Both the position numbers and the translations under genes were made by a program. The notes below the pieces were generated by a model, which saw nothing but the letters and a program-made list of their open reading frames with translations, was not told where the DNA came from and ran no database searches. This document shows positions 43,051 to 52,126 of a DNA stretch of 64,000 nucleotides, one piece after another. Position 1 is the first letter of the stretch; the number at the start of each line of letters is the position of its first letter. The DNA is taken from positions 25,878 to 89,877 of the forward strand of contig PMES01000101.1 in the NCBI GenBank assembly GCA_003154775.1, in the 5' to 3' direction. This stretch comes from Acidobacteriota bacterium (GTDB lineage Bacteria; Acidobacteriota; Terriglobia; Acidiferrales; UBA7541).

Positions 43051-44250
43051 ATGCAGATGCGCGAAACCATAACCCTGGCAGTCGACGCCTTGCGCGCTAA
43101 CAAAGTGCGGGCCATTCTGACTTCGCTTGGCGTGATCATCGGAAGCGCTTCCATCGTGCTGGTGGTCACCGTGGCGCTCACCAGCCGGAAATTTGTCATC
43201 TCGCAGATTGAAGCCGTGGGCTCCAACCTGGTGTGGGCTGAATTGATCAACGCCCCGGATAAGGCCCAGCCCTTCAGCTATGAAATCACCCTGGAAGATA
43301 TGGCGGAGGTGAAGGAGGAGATCCCCGGCGTGGTGGAAGTGGCCGGGATTAACGACATCCCGATGTCCGTCGTCGTAAATGGTAAAACGCGAACAGCCGC
43401 GCTGATTGGAGTTACCGAGGGATACCAGACCATTCGGCGCCTGGTGATCCTGCGCGGCAGGTATTTCGATTCCGGAGACATGGAAGCGCGAAGCAAAGTT
43501 TGCCTGATCACCAGGGAACTCGCCGAACGCGTGTTCGGGTTGGAAAATCCTGTCGGCAAGAATCTCCGCATGGGAGAGCTGACGTTTACGGTGATCGGCG
43601 TGTTCCGGGAACGCGTGGCCACCTTTGGATTGTCCGAGATCGAGGAAGACTCCGTAATTATTCCATTTTCGCTGATCAAATATTACACCGGCAAGGAAGT
43701 GATCCGGACAGTTTATGCGCAAGCGTCGGGGCCGGAGATGGTGCCGGTGGTGCAAAGGAAGCTCCTGGTGTTTCTCAAGAACCGCCATCCCGCCGAGGCG
43801 GAATATCTTGTGCGCACGCTGGCTTCCATCTTGAGTGCAGCGCACACGATTTCGCTGGCGTTGACGATCGTGCTGGTCGTGATCGCCTTCATCGCTCTGC
43901 TGATCAGCGGGGTCGGGATCATGAACATCATGCTGGTTACGGTGACGGAGAGGACGCGGGAGATTGGCCTTCGCAAGGCCGTTGGCGCCGCGCCAAAACA
44001 GATTCTCTCGCAATTCCTGATTGAAGCTTTTCTGATCAGCGCGGGCGGGGCGGTCATCGGAATCCTGCTCGGCTTGGCCATTCCGGTCGTAGTCCAGCAA
44101 CTGCTGCCCGGCAATTTGCGCGCGCCCGTTTCGGAAACGAGCGTGGTGCTGGCGTTTCTGGTGTCCTGCTCAACCGGGCTCTTTTTTGGCTGGCTGCCGG
44201 CGAAGCAGGCCGCGAGCATGGAGCCGGTTGAGTCGCTGCGTTACGAATAG
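43051..44250 (+). CDS. MacB-like ABC permease without an ATPase domain
   Basis: The 399-residue protein has the MacB/FtsX four-helix permease layout: helix 1 near 20-45 (AILTSLGVIIGSASIVLVVT), a periplasmic domain at about 45-270, then helices 2-4 in LTIVLVVIAFIALLISGVGI, ISAGGAVIGILLGLAIPVVV and VVLAFLVSCSTGLFFGWLPA. The GIMNIMLVTVTERTREIGLR and GLRKAVGA motifs are typical of MacB. No Walker A or B is present, and no ATPase gene lies in the operon, unlike MacAB-TolC. The ATPase may be shared from another locus. Confidence 0.88.
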   Translation: MQMRETITLAVDALRANKVRAILTSLGVIIGSASIVLVVTVALTSRKFVISQIEAVGSNLVWAELINAPDKAQPFSYEITLEDMAEVKEEIPGVVEVAGINDIPMSVVVNGKTRTAALIGVTEGYQTIRRLVILRGRYFDSGDMEARSKVCLITRELAERVFGLENPVGKNLRMGELTFTVIGVFRERVATFGLSEIEEDSVIIPFSLIKYYTGKEVIRTVYAQASGPEMVPVVQRKLLVFLKNRHPAEAEYLVRTLASILSAAHTISLALTIVLVVIAFIALLISGVGIMNIMLVTVTERTREIGLRKAVGAAPKQILSQFLIEAFLISAGGAVIGILLGLAIPVVVQQLLPGNLRAPVSETSVVLAFLVSCSTGLFFGWLPAKQAASMEPVESLRYE

Positions 44251-44298
44251 TTTGAATGAAGCCAAGGCGCGAAAATGTCTTTTGGAACAGGGGGGAAA

Positions 44299-45627
44299 AT
44301 GACGACCTGGAAGCATTGCTTGCTGTGCGGAATCGCGGGGACAGTGGCGAGTATGCCTGCCTTGATGGCCCAGGAGCCGGTGCAACCGGGCAACTCCTCC
44401 GGCACGCCGATTGTGCTGACCCTCCGGCGCACCGTAGAACTCGCACTGCAGAATAGCAAGGACATCCAGCTCGCCAGGATTCAGACGCGTGTTGCCGACC
44501 AGTCCGCCGATTTGACCAGGTCCGAGTTCAAGCCGAATCTCTACGCCGGTTCGGGTGCGGGCTACTCTTATGGCATTCCCGAAACGCCCGGGGGCCGTGC
44601 GCCGTCGGTCTTCAATGTGACCTATACCGAGCAGGTATTCAATGAACCCCTGCGCGGCCTGGCAAAAGAGCAGCAGGAGCAGGCCAAGGCCCAACGTATC
44701 CTTTTGGAGGAGACGCGCAGCACCGTGATGTTGCGCGTGGCCACTGCTTATCTGGAACTAGTAAAGGTGCATCATGCGCTGGACCTGCTTCGAAAAGAGA
44801 AGGAAAGCGCCGAGAAAATCGTCGAGGTCACCCAGCAGCGCCAGGGCGAGGGCTTTGAGTTGCCCGTGGAAGTGACGAAAGCGCAGTTGACGCGCGCGCA
44901 GGTGGTGCAGCGCATCCTGCAACTCGAAGGCCGCCAGGATGAACTGGAAGTCTTCCTGCGAAATCAACTGGGGCTCGCGCCGGAACAGCCCATCGAAGTT
45001 ACTCCCGAAGAATTGCCCGGAGCAGCCGAGCAACAGGGTGCCACCTTGATTGCCATGGCCTCGGAAAGCAATCCCAGCCTGGCTTTTGCGCAGTCGGACG
45101 TCCGCGCGAAGGAGTTCCGTCTTATCGGAGAGAAGCGCGGAAAATTGCCGACACTCGAGCTGGTATCCGTCTACAGCCTGTTGGCGAAATACAATAATTA
45201 CCAGGTTTATTTCAATAAATTCCAGTACAACAACTTCAATGCGGGCGTGAATGTGCAATTCCCGATTTTCAGCTCGAAAACGCGCGCGAGCATCGCCCTG
45301 GCGGAGGCGAATCTCGACGCGGCAAGGCTAAATCTCGTCAGCACCAGGAATCAGGTGAGCGCCGGCGTCCGCCAGAAATCGCGCAAGGTGCAGGAAGCGG
45401 ATGCGGCGAAAGAGGTGGCGCGCCTGGAACTGCAACTGGCGCAGCAGGATGTAGGCGTCCTGCAGTCGCAATTTGGCGAGGGCAAGGCGAATCTTCGCGA
45501 TGTCGAACGCGCGCGGCTCGAAGAAAACGAGAAGTGGATGGCTTACCTGGATGCCAATTTCCTGCGGCAACAGGCACAACTGGAACTCTTGCGCACCGCG
45601 GGACAACTCGATAAGGTCCTGCAATAA
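44299..45627 (+). CDS. TolC-like outer-membrane channel protein
   Basis: The 442-residue outer-membrane efflux protein follows the permease by 48 bases. It has a signal peptide (HCLLCGIAGTVASMPALMA) and two long helical repeats of the OEP family, such as TVELALQNSKDIQLARIQTR at the front and ANLDAARLNLVSTRNQVSAG in the second half. Short beta segments sit between them, for example YNNFNAGVNVQFPIFS. It would form the exit duct for the adaptor-permease pair. ATG 44299 after GGGGGGAAA is preferred to 44275. Confidence 0.88.
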   Translation: MTTWKHCLLCGIAGTVASMPALMAQEPVQPGNSSGTPIVLTLRRTVELALQNSKDIQLARIQTRVADQSADLTRSEFKPNLYAGSGAGYSYGIPETPGGRAPSVFNVTYTEQVFNEPLRGLAKEQQEQAKAQRILLEETRSTVMLRVATAYLELVKVHHALDLLRKEKESAEKIVEVTQQRQGEGFELPVEVTKAQLTRAQVVQRILQLEGRQDELEVFLRNQLGLAPEQPIEVTPEELPGAAEQQGATLIAMASESNPSLAFAQSDVRAKEFRLIGEKRGKLPTLELVSVYSLLAKYNNYQVYFNKFQYNNFNAGVNVQFPIFSSKTRASIALAEANLDAARLNLVSTRNQVSAGVRQKSRKVQEADAAKEVARLELQLAQQDVGVLQSQFGEGKANLRDVERARLEENEKWMAYLDANFLRQQAQLELLRTAGQLDKVLQ

Positions 45628-45672
45628 ACTGGAAGACGGAACGTCCGAATCGGAAGGCGAACAGACCGCCCC

Positions 45673-47028
45673 ATGCTGGAAAGTGACACACTGAAGATCC
45701 TGCAGGAGGCTTTGCGGAAGCTGGACGCAGGTTTCCTCTCTTTGCCTGAATTCGCGGCCGCTGCAACGGATTCGCAAAAAATCAGCGAAGTCCTCACGTC
45801 AACCGCGGTGCGGCTGCGCGACAATTACCCCTATTTTCATCCGTTGTATGCCGGCCAGATGCTCAAGCCGCCACATCCCGTCGCGCGGCTGGCCTACGCG
45901 CTCGCACTGTGGATCAACCCCAATAATCACGCGCTGGATGGCGGGCGCGCCTCCTCTGCCATGGAGAAAGAGGCCGTCGCGGAGATCGCCGCAATGTTTG
46001 ACTGGGATACCCACCTTGGGCACCTCTGCGGCGGCGGCACGATGGCCAATCTGGAAGCTCTCTGGGTTGCCGGACAACTTGCTCCCGGCAAAACGATTCT
46101 TGCGAGCGAGCAGGCTCACTACACGCACCAGCGCATCTCCCGCGTCTTGCAGTTACCCTGTGAAACGGTCCGATGCGACGCTCGCGGGCGAATGGATGTG
46201 GATGCTCTTCGCGCTCGGCTCGCGCGCGGCGATGTAGGCACCGTGGTCGCGACGATGGGGACGACGGCCACCGGCTCCGTGGATCCCTTGGCGGAAATTC
46301 TTCCCCTTCGCCAGAAGTACGGTTTCCGGATCCACGCCGATGCCGCTTATGGCGGCTATTTCCGATTGGCGGGAAACCTCGCGGAAGAAACGCGCGGAAA
46401 CTTCGGCCAGATTCAGCACGCCGATTCCATCGTGATTGACCCCCACAAGCATGGCTTGCAGCCCTACGGTTGCGGTTGCGTGTTGTTTCGCGATCCGGCA
46501 GTCGGGCGGCTGTACAAGCACGATTCACCCTATACCTACTTCAGTTCCACGGAGCTCCATCTGGGCGAAATCAGTCTCGAGTGCTCGCGGCCCGGGGCTG
46601 CCGCTGTCGCGCTTTGGGCCACGCAACGCCTGCTCCCTCTGCAGAAGCACGGCGAGTTCGCGAACTCCCTCGAGCGCTGCCGTGAAGCGGCCTTGATGTT
46701 CCATCAACGGCTCGCGCAGGATGGCCGGTTCCTGACGCCCTTCGCACCAGAGCTGGACATCGTCGTTTTTGCCCCGCGCGCGGCAAACGTGGAGGAAGCC
46801 TCCGTCCTCACGCGAAAGATCTTCCAAGCGGCTGCCCGAAGAGATCTGCATCTCGCGGTCGCGGAGATTCCGGTCGCCTTTTTTGGTGGCCGATGGGAGC
46901 GCGACAAGCAAGACCGTTTCGGTCTGGCTTGTCTGAGGACGGTGCTCATGAAGCCCGAGCACCTCGACTGGCTCGACCGCATCTGGGCGATCTTAGACCA
47001 GGCCACACAAGAGTGCATGGGGCGCTAG
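45673..47028 (+). CDS. PLP-dependent decarboxylase-like enzyme (group II)
   Basis: The 451-residue fold-type I PLP enzyme carries the Lys motif IDPHKHGLQPYGCG with Lys259 as Schiff-base lysine. HADAAYGGYFRLAG precedes it (the Asp that pairs with the pyridine nitrogen) and LCGGGTMANLEALW supplies phosphate-binding residues. It belongs to the glutamate/DOPA/tyrosine decarboxylase-like group II family. Substrate specificity cannot be read from the sequence; an aromatic amino acid, glutamate or aspartate is possible. It follows the efflux operon by 45 bases, so an amine product exported by that system is conceivable. Confidence 0.85.
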   Translation: MLESDTLKILQEALRKLDAGFLSLPEFAAAATDSQKISEVLTSTAVRLRDNYPYFHPLYAGQMLKPPHPVARLAYALALWINPNNHALDGGRASSAMEKEAVAEIAAMFDWDTHLGHLCGGGTMANLEALWVAGQLAPGKTILASEQAHYTHQRISRVLQLPCETVRCDARGRMDVDALRARLARGDVGTVVATMGTTATGSVDPLAEILPLRQKYGFRIHADAAYGGYFRLAGNLAEETRGNFGQIQHADSIVIDPHKHGLQPYGCGCVLFRDPAVGRLYKHDSPYTYFSSTELHLGEISLECSRPGAAAVALWATQRLLPLQKHGEFANSLERCREAALMFHQRLAQDGRFLTPFAPELDIVVFAPRAANVEEASVLTRKIFQAAARRDLHLAVAEIPVAFFGGRWERDKQDRFGLACLRTVLMKPEHLDWLDRIWAILDQATQECMGR

Positions 47029-47283
47029 TGCGCACGCTCGGCTCCGCACCCTGCTGCTCCCGATTGCCTCCGTCCGACCTCCGCAGCACCTCCAACTCCC
47101 ACTTAATGCGGCATTTAGCAATTGGATGCCTCTTTCACCCATTTACGAGAAAGCCGTGGGAGGATGCAACCAACTCGGTTAAACTATTATCTACTCTAAA
47201 GTGGGCGCTGGGATCATTCCCACGGGTGTAGCTAACGTTCGCAAGCTTATTTGCAGAATCCTGCGTGAAGCTGAGGGTGGAGA

Positions 47284-48786
47284 ATGCCAGATGTCATGAA
47301 AACGGTGCTGTTGAACCCGCCGAGTTTTGAGAACTTCGACGGCGGGGCAGGTTCGCGATGGCCCGCCACCCGCGAGATTGAGTCCTACTGGTACCCCGTG
47401 TGGCTGAGTTATCCAGCCGGGTTAATTCCGGGTAGCCGGCTGGTGGATGCCTCGCCGCATGGCATTGACTGGCGGCAGACTATCGAAATCTGCAAGGATT
47501 ACGAATTCCTCGTCCTGTTTACTTCCACCGTCGGGTTTGCCAGCGACATCAAGCTTTTGCGCAAAATCAAGGAAGGCAATCCCTCCCTCAAGGTGGCCTT
47601 TGTCGGGCCTCACGGCCATATCAAGCCCGACGAAACGCTGAACGCCAGCGAAGACATTGACTTCGTGGTGCGCGGCGAATTTGATCACGCCGTGGCGGAT
47701 TATGCTCACGGAAAGCCGCTGGGCCAGATTCTCGGGGCCAGTTACCGCAAGGACGGCCAAATTGTCCACAATGCCCCGCAGCCCCAATTGCACACCGCGG
47801 AGCTCGATGCTCTTCCGTTTGCCACGGACACTTATAAGCGCGATTTGCAGATCGAGCGCTACAACGTGCCCTTCCTCCTGCACCCCTACGTCTCCTTTTA
47901 CACCACGCGGGGTTGCCCGGCCTTGTGCACCTTCTGCATGTGGCCGCAGACCATCTCCGGGCACGCCTGGCGGACTCGCTCGACCGACAACGTCGTCCGG
48001 GAAGTCAAGCAGGCCCTGGAATACTTCCCGCGGATGAAAGAGATTTTCTTCGACGACGACACCTTCAACATCCGCAAGGACCGCGTCATGGAACTCAGCG
48101 CCAAGTTCAAGCCGCTGAAGTTCCAGTGGTCCTCCACCGCGCGCGTTCACAGCGATTGCGAAACACTGAAGGCCATGGCGGATGGCGGAGCTCGCCTGTT
48201 CATCGTTGGCTTCGAATCCGGCGATGCTCAGATTCTGAAGAACATCAAGAAAGGCGCGACCGTGGAAATGGGCCGCACTTTCATGAAGAATTGCCGCAAA
48301 GTCGGCATTCGCGTCCACGGCGACTTCATCATCGGTCTCCCCGGTGAAACCAAGGAAACCATCCAAAACACCATCGAGTTTGCCAAGGAACTCGATTGCG
48401 AAACCATCCAGGTTTCTCTTGCCCATGCCATGCCCGGCACCGAACTTCACGACTCCATGGCCCAGCAAGGTTTCCTGCGCGTCGAAGCTCTCGCCGATCA
48501 CGGCGGCCACCAGCTTCCTCATATCGAGTATCCGCATTTGTCGAAGGCGGACATGATGGCGGGAGTGAGCCGTTTTTATGACGAGTATTATTTCCGCCCC
48601 CGCGTCGCCTGGCGCATCGTTCGCGAAGCGCTCTGGGATGGCAACGAGCGGAAGCGTCTGTACCACGAAGCCGTGGATTTCCTGAAGCTGCGCGCGGAGC
48701 GCGTGAAGTGGGCACGTCACGGGGGCGATTCTCCGGAGACGATGGTGCCGGTGCCCGGAACTCCAGCCGCCGGCGGAAACGACTAG
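47284..48786 (+). CDS. hpnJ: Hopanoid-associated radical SAM protein HpnJ
   Basis: The 500-residue enzyme has an N-terminal B12-binding-like domain (about 1-150, FTSTVGFASDIKLLRKIKEG) and a radical SAM core with Cys211, Cys215 and Cys218 in RGCPALCTFC. The closing SLAHAMPGTELHDSM and the helical tail are typical. In Burkholderia HpnJ contracts the amino-sugar ring of bacteriohopanetetrol to a cyclitol ether. The protein matches that family in its YWYPVWLSYPAGLIPGSRLV start. ATG at 47284 follows a GGTGGAG. It opens a run of lipid and sugar genes to 55.3 kb; no hopane cyclase is in the window. Confidence 0.88.
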   Translation: MPDVMKTVLLNPPSFENFDGGAGSRWPATREIESYWYPVWLSYPAGLIPGSRLVDASPHGIDWRQTIEICKDYEFLVLFTSTVGFASDIKLLRKIKEGNPSLKVAFVGPHGHIKPDETLNASEDIDFVVRGEFDHAVADYAHGKPLGQILGASYRKDGQIVHNAPQPQLHTAELDALPFATDTYKRDLQIERYNVPFLLHPYVSFYTTRGCPALCTFCMWPQTISGHAWRTRSTDNVVREVKQALEYFPRMKEIFFDDDTFNIRKDRVMELSAKFKPLKFQWSSTARVHSDCETLKAMADGGARLFIVGFESGDAQILKNIKKGATVEMGRTFMKNCRKVGIRVHGDFIIGLPGETKETIQNTIEFAKELDCETIQVSLAHAMPGTELHDSMAQQGFLRVEALADHGGHQLPHIEYPHLSKADMMAGVSRFYDEYYFRPRVAWRIVREALWDGNERKRLYHEAVDFLKLRAERVKWARHGGDSPETMVPVPGTPAAGGND

Positions 48787-48796
48787 ACCGCTAAGA

Positions 48797-49222
48797 ATGA
48801 CGCACGAGCACAGGTTAAGGTTTAAGACCCTATTCACGGTCTTGTTGATGGTCGTGTGCGCCAACGTCGGCGATCTCCTGCTAAAGCGCGGGATGACCCA
48901 GATCGGTGCAGTCCATATCTCGCTTGATGGCTTGAAGCAAACCCTCCTCTCCACCGTACAGAACGGCACGATTTGGCTGGCCATCCTCTTCCTGCTTGGA
49001 TTCACACTTTGTTATATGAGCGCGGTCAGTTGGGCGGACTACAGCTACGTCATGCCGGCGGGCGCCTTCGGCTATGCCACACAGACGCTGCTGGCCATCG
49101 TGGTACTTCATGAGGCCGTCAGTGCCAAACGCTGGATTGGCGTGTTCGTGATTTGCATCGGGGTGCTCCTGGTCGGGCACACCAAACCGAACACCACGAA
49201 CTCGCAGCAGGTGGCGTCATGA
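48797..49222 (+). CDS. SMR/EamA-like small membrane transporter, subunit A
   Basis: The 141-residue protein has four predicted transmembrane helices. FKTLFTVLLMVVCANVGDLL is the first, followed by LAILFLLGFTLCYMSAVSWA, VMPAGAFGYATQTLLAIVVL, and VFVICIGVLLVGHTK. It starts 11 bases after hpnJ and its stop overlaps the start of a similar gene (ATGA). Such paired SMR proteins (like ArnE/ArnF or EbrAB) act as heterodimers. Here a flippase for a lipid-linked sugar or headgroup is suggested by the neighbouring glycosyltransferases. Confidence 0.8.
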   Translation: MTHEHRLRFKTLFTVLLMVVCANVGDLLLKRGMTQIGAVHISLDGLKQTLLSTVQNGTIWLAILFLLGFTLCYMSAVSWADYSYVMPAGAFGYATQTLLAIVVLHEAVSAKRWIGVFVICIGVLLVGHTKPNTTNSQQVAS

Positions 49223-49593
49223 TTAAGGTGATCCTGATGCTGGGAGTGTTGATCTGCACCAGCGCCGGCGGCGAAATCGCCATGACCTATGGCATGAAGC
49301 GCACCGGCGAACTGGAAGGATTCCATCCGCGCGCGGTTCTGCGATTTCTGGGTCGCGCCGTGAAGTGCGGTTGGGTTTGGCTGGCCTTGCCCTTGCTGGC
49401 AGTATCGTTTTACTCGCTTTTGATCTTGTTGTCCTGGGCGCCCATCAGCCTGGTCATTCCAGCCTCGGCATTCAACTATGTCGCGGGGACGTTCGGCGCG
49501 AAGTACCTGCTCAAAGAGAAGGTGACCCCAAAGAGGTGGCTCGGAGTTGCTCTGGTCTTTTTGGGCGTGCTGCTGGTCGTTGCGACCGGCTGA
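49219..49593 (+). CDS. SMR/EamA-like small membrane transporter, subunit B
   Basis: The 124-residue product has four predicted helices starting MIKVILMLGVLICTSAGGEI, then WVWLALPLLAVSFYSLLILL, SLVIPASAFNYVAGTFGAKY and LGVALVFLGVLLVVATG. The ATGA overlap with the upstream gene implies translational coupling, so the two subunits are made together. The GxExxM-like region ending AMTYGMKRTGELEG is shared in style with ArnE-type proteins, but identity is unclear. Confidence 0.8.
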   Translation: MIKVILMLGVLICTSAGGEIAMTYGMKRTGELEGFHPRAVLRFLGRAVKCGWVWLALPLLAVSFYSLLILLSWAPISLVIPASAFNYVAGTFGAKYLLKEKVTPKRWLGVALVFLGVLLVVATG

Positions 49594-49678
49594 ATAGCGG
49601 AAGTGGCTTCCGGCAATTACACCTGTACAACGCGCCCAAATCCATACCACGCTAACTGCCGCACGCGTTCCAGTGATT

Positions 49679-51121
49679 CTACGGAATACGGCACACCATC
49701 ACGGCGCGATTAACGTAGGGGCACGGCATTCCCGCGGCTCCGGGCCGTTCAAGTACCACCCACCCAACGCCGAACTTTTTCTTCATCCGCTCGAAATCAT
49801 CCAGGCCCAGGCTCGACCACTTTTCCCGGCCAGCCAATTCGAGTTTCCACTGATAAGCCAAGTCCGGGAATACTTCCACCACGGAGGTGTCTTTTACATC
49901 GTCGGCCAGCATGCTGCGCTCAGCGATTCCACGGAACCCGTGATAGTCGTCTCCGGACTTCTCCATGTATTTCGGGTCAAGCGCGAAGAATGCATTTCGA
50001 GGCGTGTTGCCCCGGACCCACTCGAATGCTTCGACCCAGGCGTTACGCGGCGCGAGTCCCGGCAATTCGATGTGCCGGCTGGCGGGAAACTCCTGCCGCT
50101 GCGCATAGAACATTCCGAGCGAAATAGGAAGAAGGAGCGCAAGCCAGCGTAGCCATTGCTTGCGGAGGACGTAGTTTCCAAGGAGGGCTCCGGAAATCAG
50201 GACAAACACCACGTACGTCAGGTGGAGGATACGCATCGGCTCCAGGCGTTCCCACGTTTGGCTGGGAAAGCACGTTGTGGAGATCATCGCCGCCAGCACT
50301 CCCACAATTGTCGAGACTACAAACCGCGTGCACAGGCGCTCCAGAACAGGCATGTTGTTGCGCCGCCCCACTCGGGCGTAGCTCATCAACAATACAAGCG
50401 GGCCACCCACCCCGAGCCACTCGTACCAAGTCCATCGCAGCGGGTACTGGAAATGCCGGTGCGACATCATCTCCCGCCAGATCGGGTTCGCGGGTTCGCT
50501 CATCGGCAACGCCGGAAGAAACAACGCCGGTCGCGTGCCAATGGGCGGCATGCCCAGCACAACCAAGTGGACGATCCCATAGGCAGTTATGGTGGGATGG
50601 AACAATCCCGCCAGAACCACCCACAGCAACGCCCGAGGCTGACCATTCAGGACCGCTACCGTCGCGAATAGCAGGAAAGCACTGGCCAGCGTGCGCGGGG
50701 CAAGGTGCTGATCCACCAGAAACAACGCCGTGCCAGTGACCGGCAGCGTCAGCAGCGCTGCAACGAGCGCCACTCCCGCCCACTGCGCAGCTTCTTCCGC
50801 AATACACTTGCGAATGAGCGCCAGGCACCCCAGCAAAAACAGAAAAATGCTGATCAGGTGCAGCAGGAAAATCATCCAGTCGAGAGGGATGTGGGTAACG
50901 CGCGTTGCGGCGGCGACAAACGAATGAAACACCGTCATGCGTATGTACAGCAGAAAGAACGCTGCATCATAGGGATACAATGCGGGCGTGAGGAGTTTCT
51001 TGATGGCCGGCAAATACACGGCCATGTCCTCAATACCCCGATGATAGCCATGTACGGCCACGGCAGCGGCCGTCATCCCAAGCAGGAGGAAACAATCCCG
51101 CAGACGATGGGTTTGCTTCAC
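49679..51121 (-). CDS. Multi-pass membrane protein, DUF6798-like
   Basis: The 480-residue protein has about nine to ten hydrophobic helices in the first 350 residues and a soluble C-terminal part. The start DMAVYLPAIKKLLTPALYPYD and middle VDQHLAPRTLASAFLLFATV with LFHPTITAYG recall GT-C-like or DUF6798 membrane proteins. The early Asp-Met loop could be an active-site loop if it is a glycosyltransferase. It is divergent from the glycosyltransferase gene that begins nearby (51202). The role is unknown; the link to the lipid/glycan locus is by position. Confidence 0.65.
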   Translation of the reverse strand: MKQTHRLRDCFLLLGMTAAAVAVHGYHRGIEDMAVYLPAIKKLLTPALYPYDAAFFLLYIRMTVFHSFVAAATRVTHIPLDWMIFLLHLISIFLFLLGCLALIRKCIAEEAAQWAGVALVAALLTLPVTGTALFLVDQHLAPRTLASAFLLFATVAVLNGQPRALLWVVLAGLFHPTITAYGIVHLVVLGMPPIGTRPALFLPALPMSEPANPIWREMMSHRHFQYPLRWTWYEWLGVGGPLVLLMSYARVGRRNNMPVLERLCTRFVVSTIVGVLAAMISTTCFPSQTWERLEPMRILHLTYVVFVLISGALLGNYVLRKQWLRWLALLLPISLGMFYAQRQEFPASRHIELPGLAPRNAWVEAFEWVRGNTPRNAFFALDPKYMEKSGDDYHGFRGIAERSMLADDVKDTSVVEVFPDLAYQWKLELAGREKWSSLGLDDFERMKKKFGVGWVVLERPGAAGMPCPYVNRAVMVCRIP

Positions 51122-51201
51122 GGATGAACTCCTTCACGTTTCAAGGGGAACTCCTCAAAGCGAGTTGCGCCAAACAAGCTTTCCGGCCCACAATTAGGCA
51201 G

Positions 51202-52020
51202 ATGGCAAAACCTGTCGCCTGCATCGTCCTTCCAACTTTCAACGAGGCCGAAAACATTCCGGCTGTTCTTTCCGGGATCTTTTCTCAAGCGGACGCCATC
51301 CCGTCTCACGAATTGCATGTTCTGGTTGTGGATGACAATTCTCCGGACGGCACGGCAGAGCGTGTGCGCGAAGCCATGCAACACTTTCCTCATCTTCATC
51401 TCATTACAGGCGAAAAGAATGGGCTGGGCGAAGCATACAAGAGAGGTATCACTCACGCAATCAAGACCCTGCAACCCCTTCTGATTCTCCAGATGGACGC
51501 CGACCTCCAGCACGACCCGGCTGTTCTGCCGCGGATGATCGGCCTGGCCAACGATGGTTACGACGTCGTCGTCGGCTCGCGCTTCGCTCCTGGCGGAGCG
51601 ATCCCCGGCCTCCCGGGACATCGCAAACTCATCAGCCTAGCGGGCACTCGCCTGGTGCGCTGGTTCGGAGGCATCCCTCCCATCCGTGATTGCACCTCCG
51701 GGTATCGCGTGATCCGGGCCGACTTGATTCCCCACTGCGATCTCGAGCATCTTTCGACGCGCGGCTATTCCTTTCAGTCGTCGCTCCTTTGCGAACTCCT
51801 GCGCAACGGCGCGCGTCTTATCGAGACTCCCATCGTGTTCTCCGGCCGCGCGCATGGCGAATCCAAACTCTCTTTCCTCGACCAATGGGAATTTGTGGTC
51901 AACCTCTTCCGGCTGCGGTTTGTGAAGGCGGCTCGCGATCGAGCGGTGCGGCATTACCGCCGCTCCGCGGAAGACCGCGCCCCTCTCAATGAAAAGGCGC
52001 ACTCTAAACGGAATATCTAA
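51202..52020 (+). CDS. Dpm1-like polyprenyl-phosphate glycosyltransferase (GT2)
   Basis: The 272-residue GT2 enzyme resembles polyprenol-phosphate mannose synthase. It has ACIVLPTFNEAENIPAVLSG, the nucleotide-binding LVVDDNSPDGTAERVREA, the metal motif LILQMDADLQHDP, and SGYRVIRADLI plus GRAHGESKLS near the end. No C-terminal transmembrane helices are present, so it resembles the soluble Dpm1 type. Its product, a polyprenyl-phosphate hexose, is the kind of donor used by the ArnT-like enzyme encoded next. The start at 51202 is preferred; 51124 would add 26 residues not typical of the family. Confidence 0.85.
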   Translation: MAKPVACIVLPTFNEAENIPAVLSGIFSQADAIPSHELHVLVVDDNSPDGTAERVREAMQHFPHLHLITGEKNGLGEAYKRGITHAIKTLQPLLILQMDADLQHDPAVLPRMIGLANDGYDVVVGSRFAPGGAIPGLPGHRKLISLAGTRLVRWFGGIPPIRDCTSGYRVIRADLIPHCDLEHLSTRGYSFQSSLLCELLRNGARLIETPIVFSGRAHGESKLSFLDQWEFVVNLFRLRFVKAARDRAVRHYRRSAEDRAPLNEKAHSKRNI

Positions 52021-52126
52021 TTGGAGCGCCGCTTTTAAGGAAAAATCGCAACTGTTCCGCCCGCGCTGCAATCACTCGGATCAAAATTTGTGGTTCGAGC
52101 TGTGGAAGAGTCGCAATCTAACGGGT

